Below are positions 63,475 to 64,000 of a stretch of DNA of 64,000 nucleotides, one piece after another. Made by a program: the position numbers and the translations under genes. Source of the DNA: an uncultured Flavobacteriales bacterium (GTDB lineage Bacteria > Bacteroidota > Bacteroidia > Flavobacteriales_G > Salibacteraceae); NCBI GenBank assembly GCA_943788775.1, contig CALSRO010000005.1, positions 248,001 to 312,000 of the forward strand, in the 5' to 3' direction. Position 1 is the stretch's first letter. The number at the start of each line of letters is the position of its first letter. The notes beneath the pieces were generated by a model that was not told the origin of the DNA, searched no databases, and worked only from the letters and a program-made list of their open reading frames with translations.

Positions 63475-64000
63475 TGATTCCCTTCAATGCAAATTTTAAG
63501 ATTTCGCTTTCCATTTTGTATGTGACTCTTCACAGCGTTCAACGTCATTTTCAACTCAGAAGAAATCTCCAAATAGCTCTTTTGTTTTAGATAAAACTGA
63601 TCAACACAGCTCTTTTGCATATCCTTTAATTGGTCTAAACATTTTTTAAGGGCCTTCTCATTTCGCTGTTCATCATCTATAGGATGCACTTCTGTAGCCA
63701 ATTCCATATCTCGCTCAGAAATTTCTGTAAACGTGTGTTTTTCTCCACGCATTTTCATCAGGCAATGATTCTTAGTCATTACGAATAGATATGCTCGGAA
63801 ATTCTTTATTTCAGAGGTGATTTCGTGAGTCAGTAAACGCTCAAACACCTCCATGGTAGAATCCTGGGCGCCATTTTTTTCTCCAATATATTTCATACAC
63901 ACACCAAAAACCAATGACATGTGTTTTCTGAATATCGTTGCCATCACATCACGTTCTTTCGTAGCCAAAAAATCTTGATAGAGTTGCTCATCTGTTTTTT
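63471..64000 (-). CDS. RNA polymerase ECF-type sigma-70 factor, 5' end outside window
   Basis: A sigma factor. The frame is open to base 64000, reading KTDEQLYQDFLATKERDVMA before the first candidate start, a TTG at 63966-63968, so the true start is probably beyond the window. Region 2 contains MSLVFGVCMKYIGEKNGAQD and FRAYLFVMTKNHCLMKMR. Region 4 contains QKSYLEISSELKMTLNAVKS. The TonB-domain protein overlaps its stop by 4 bp. Confidence 0.85.
   Translation of the reverse strand, partial: KTDEQLYQDFLATKERDVMATIFRKHMSLVFGVCMKYIGEKNGAQDSTMEVFERLLTHEITSEIKNFRAYLFVMTKNHCLMKMRGEKHTFTEISERDMELATEVHPIDDEQRNEKALKKCLDQLKDMQKSCVDQFYLKQKSYLEISSELKMTLNAVKSHIQNGKRNLKICIEGNQ

Noticed and set aside
1-64000. 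CRISPR arrays, prophage, transposases, toxin-antitoxin or restriction systems
   Set aside because: No spaced direct repeats, phage structural genes, transposase motifs or restriction/methylase motifs were seen anywhere in the window.

Overview
The window reads as chromosomal DNA of a Bacteroidota bacterium, most likely of the Flavobacteriales. The support is several proteins with type IX secretion system (T9SS) C-terminal sorting domains (type A and one type B), SprB-type repeats, TonB-dependent receptors with an N-terminal carboxypeptidase-like domain, RNase III/IPExxxVDY/pyruvate kinase synteny, promoter-like TAnnTTTG boxes, and few Shine-Dalgarno sequences. Genus cannot be fixed by reading. 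Start codons are often TTG, and tight overlaps (ATGA, TTGA, TAATG) tie genes into operons.

Layout. 1-12.7 kb: a partial PBP4-type peptidase, a T9SS type B PKD protein, a PaaI-like thioesterase, a thiolase, the GTPase Era, an ECF sigma cassette, a SprB/T9SS protein and the GTPase Der. 12.8-23.4 kb: a metal (probably copper) island. On the plus strand it holds two HYC_CC_PP-type small proteins, an exported HMA protein, a TonB-dependent receptor, an HMA-MauE/DoxX membrane protein, a heavy-metal-binding lipoprotein and two MbnP-like/di-heme peroxidase (MbnH/MauG-like) pairs. Converging on it is a minus-strand trio: a Cys-rich small protein, a CDVCGC beta-barrel and a His-rich lipoprotein. 23.5-25.5 kb: a second ECF cassette. 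25.5-32.9 kb: the DUF58/MoxR/DUF4350/DUF4129/SpoIIM operon with two RDD genes. 33-36.5 kb: a glycosyltransferase with no normal start codon, a VOC protein, a lipoprotein cut by an in-frame stop, and a T9SS protein. 36.5-42 kb: pyk, an IPExxxVDY gene, rnc, fabF, acpP, a nitroreductase and purN. 42-45.4 kb: a large Na+/H+ antiporter, then two tRNA-Val genes around a broken tRNA copy and a duplicated tRNA 3' end. 45.4-59.7 kb: a TPR-AraC regulator, large T9SS surface proteins, an Oar-like TonB receptor and an ABC-F ATPase. 59.7-62.5 kb: a TetR-controlled outer-membrane/ABC operon whose permease and most of whose ATPase are deleted. 62.5-64 kb: a TonB-ended anti-sigma-like protein and a partial ECF sigma factor.

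How the genes may work together. The copper island is the most notable block. A TonB receptor and HMA proteins could move metal across the envelope. The di-heme enzymes would modify a Trp in the MbnP-like partners to build a copper site, as known for MbnH/MbnP in methanotrophs. Here the MbnP-like proteins also carry T9SS sorting tails, so they should be secreted or surface-attached. Metal identity and the enzymology are inferred from family knowledge, not shown by the sequence.
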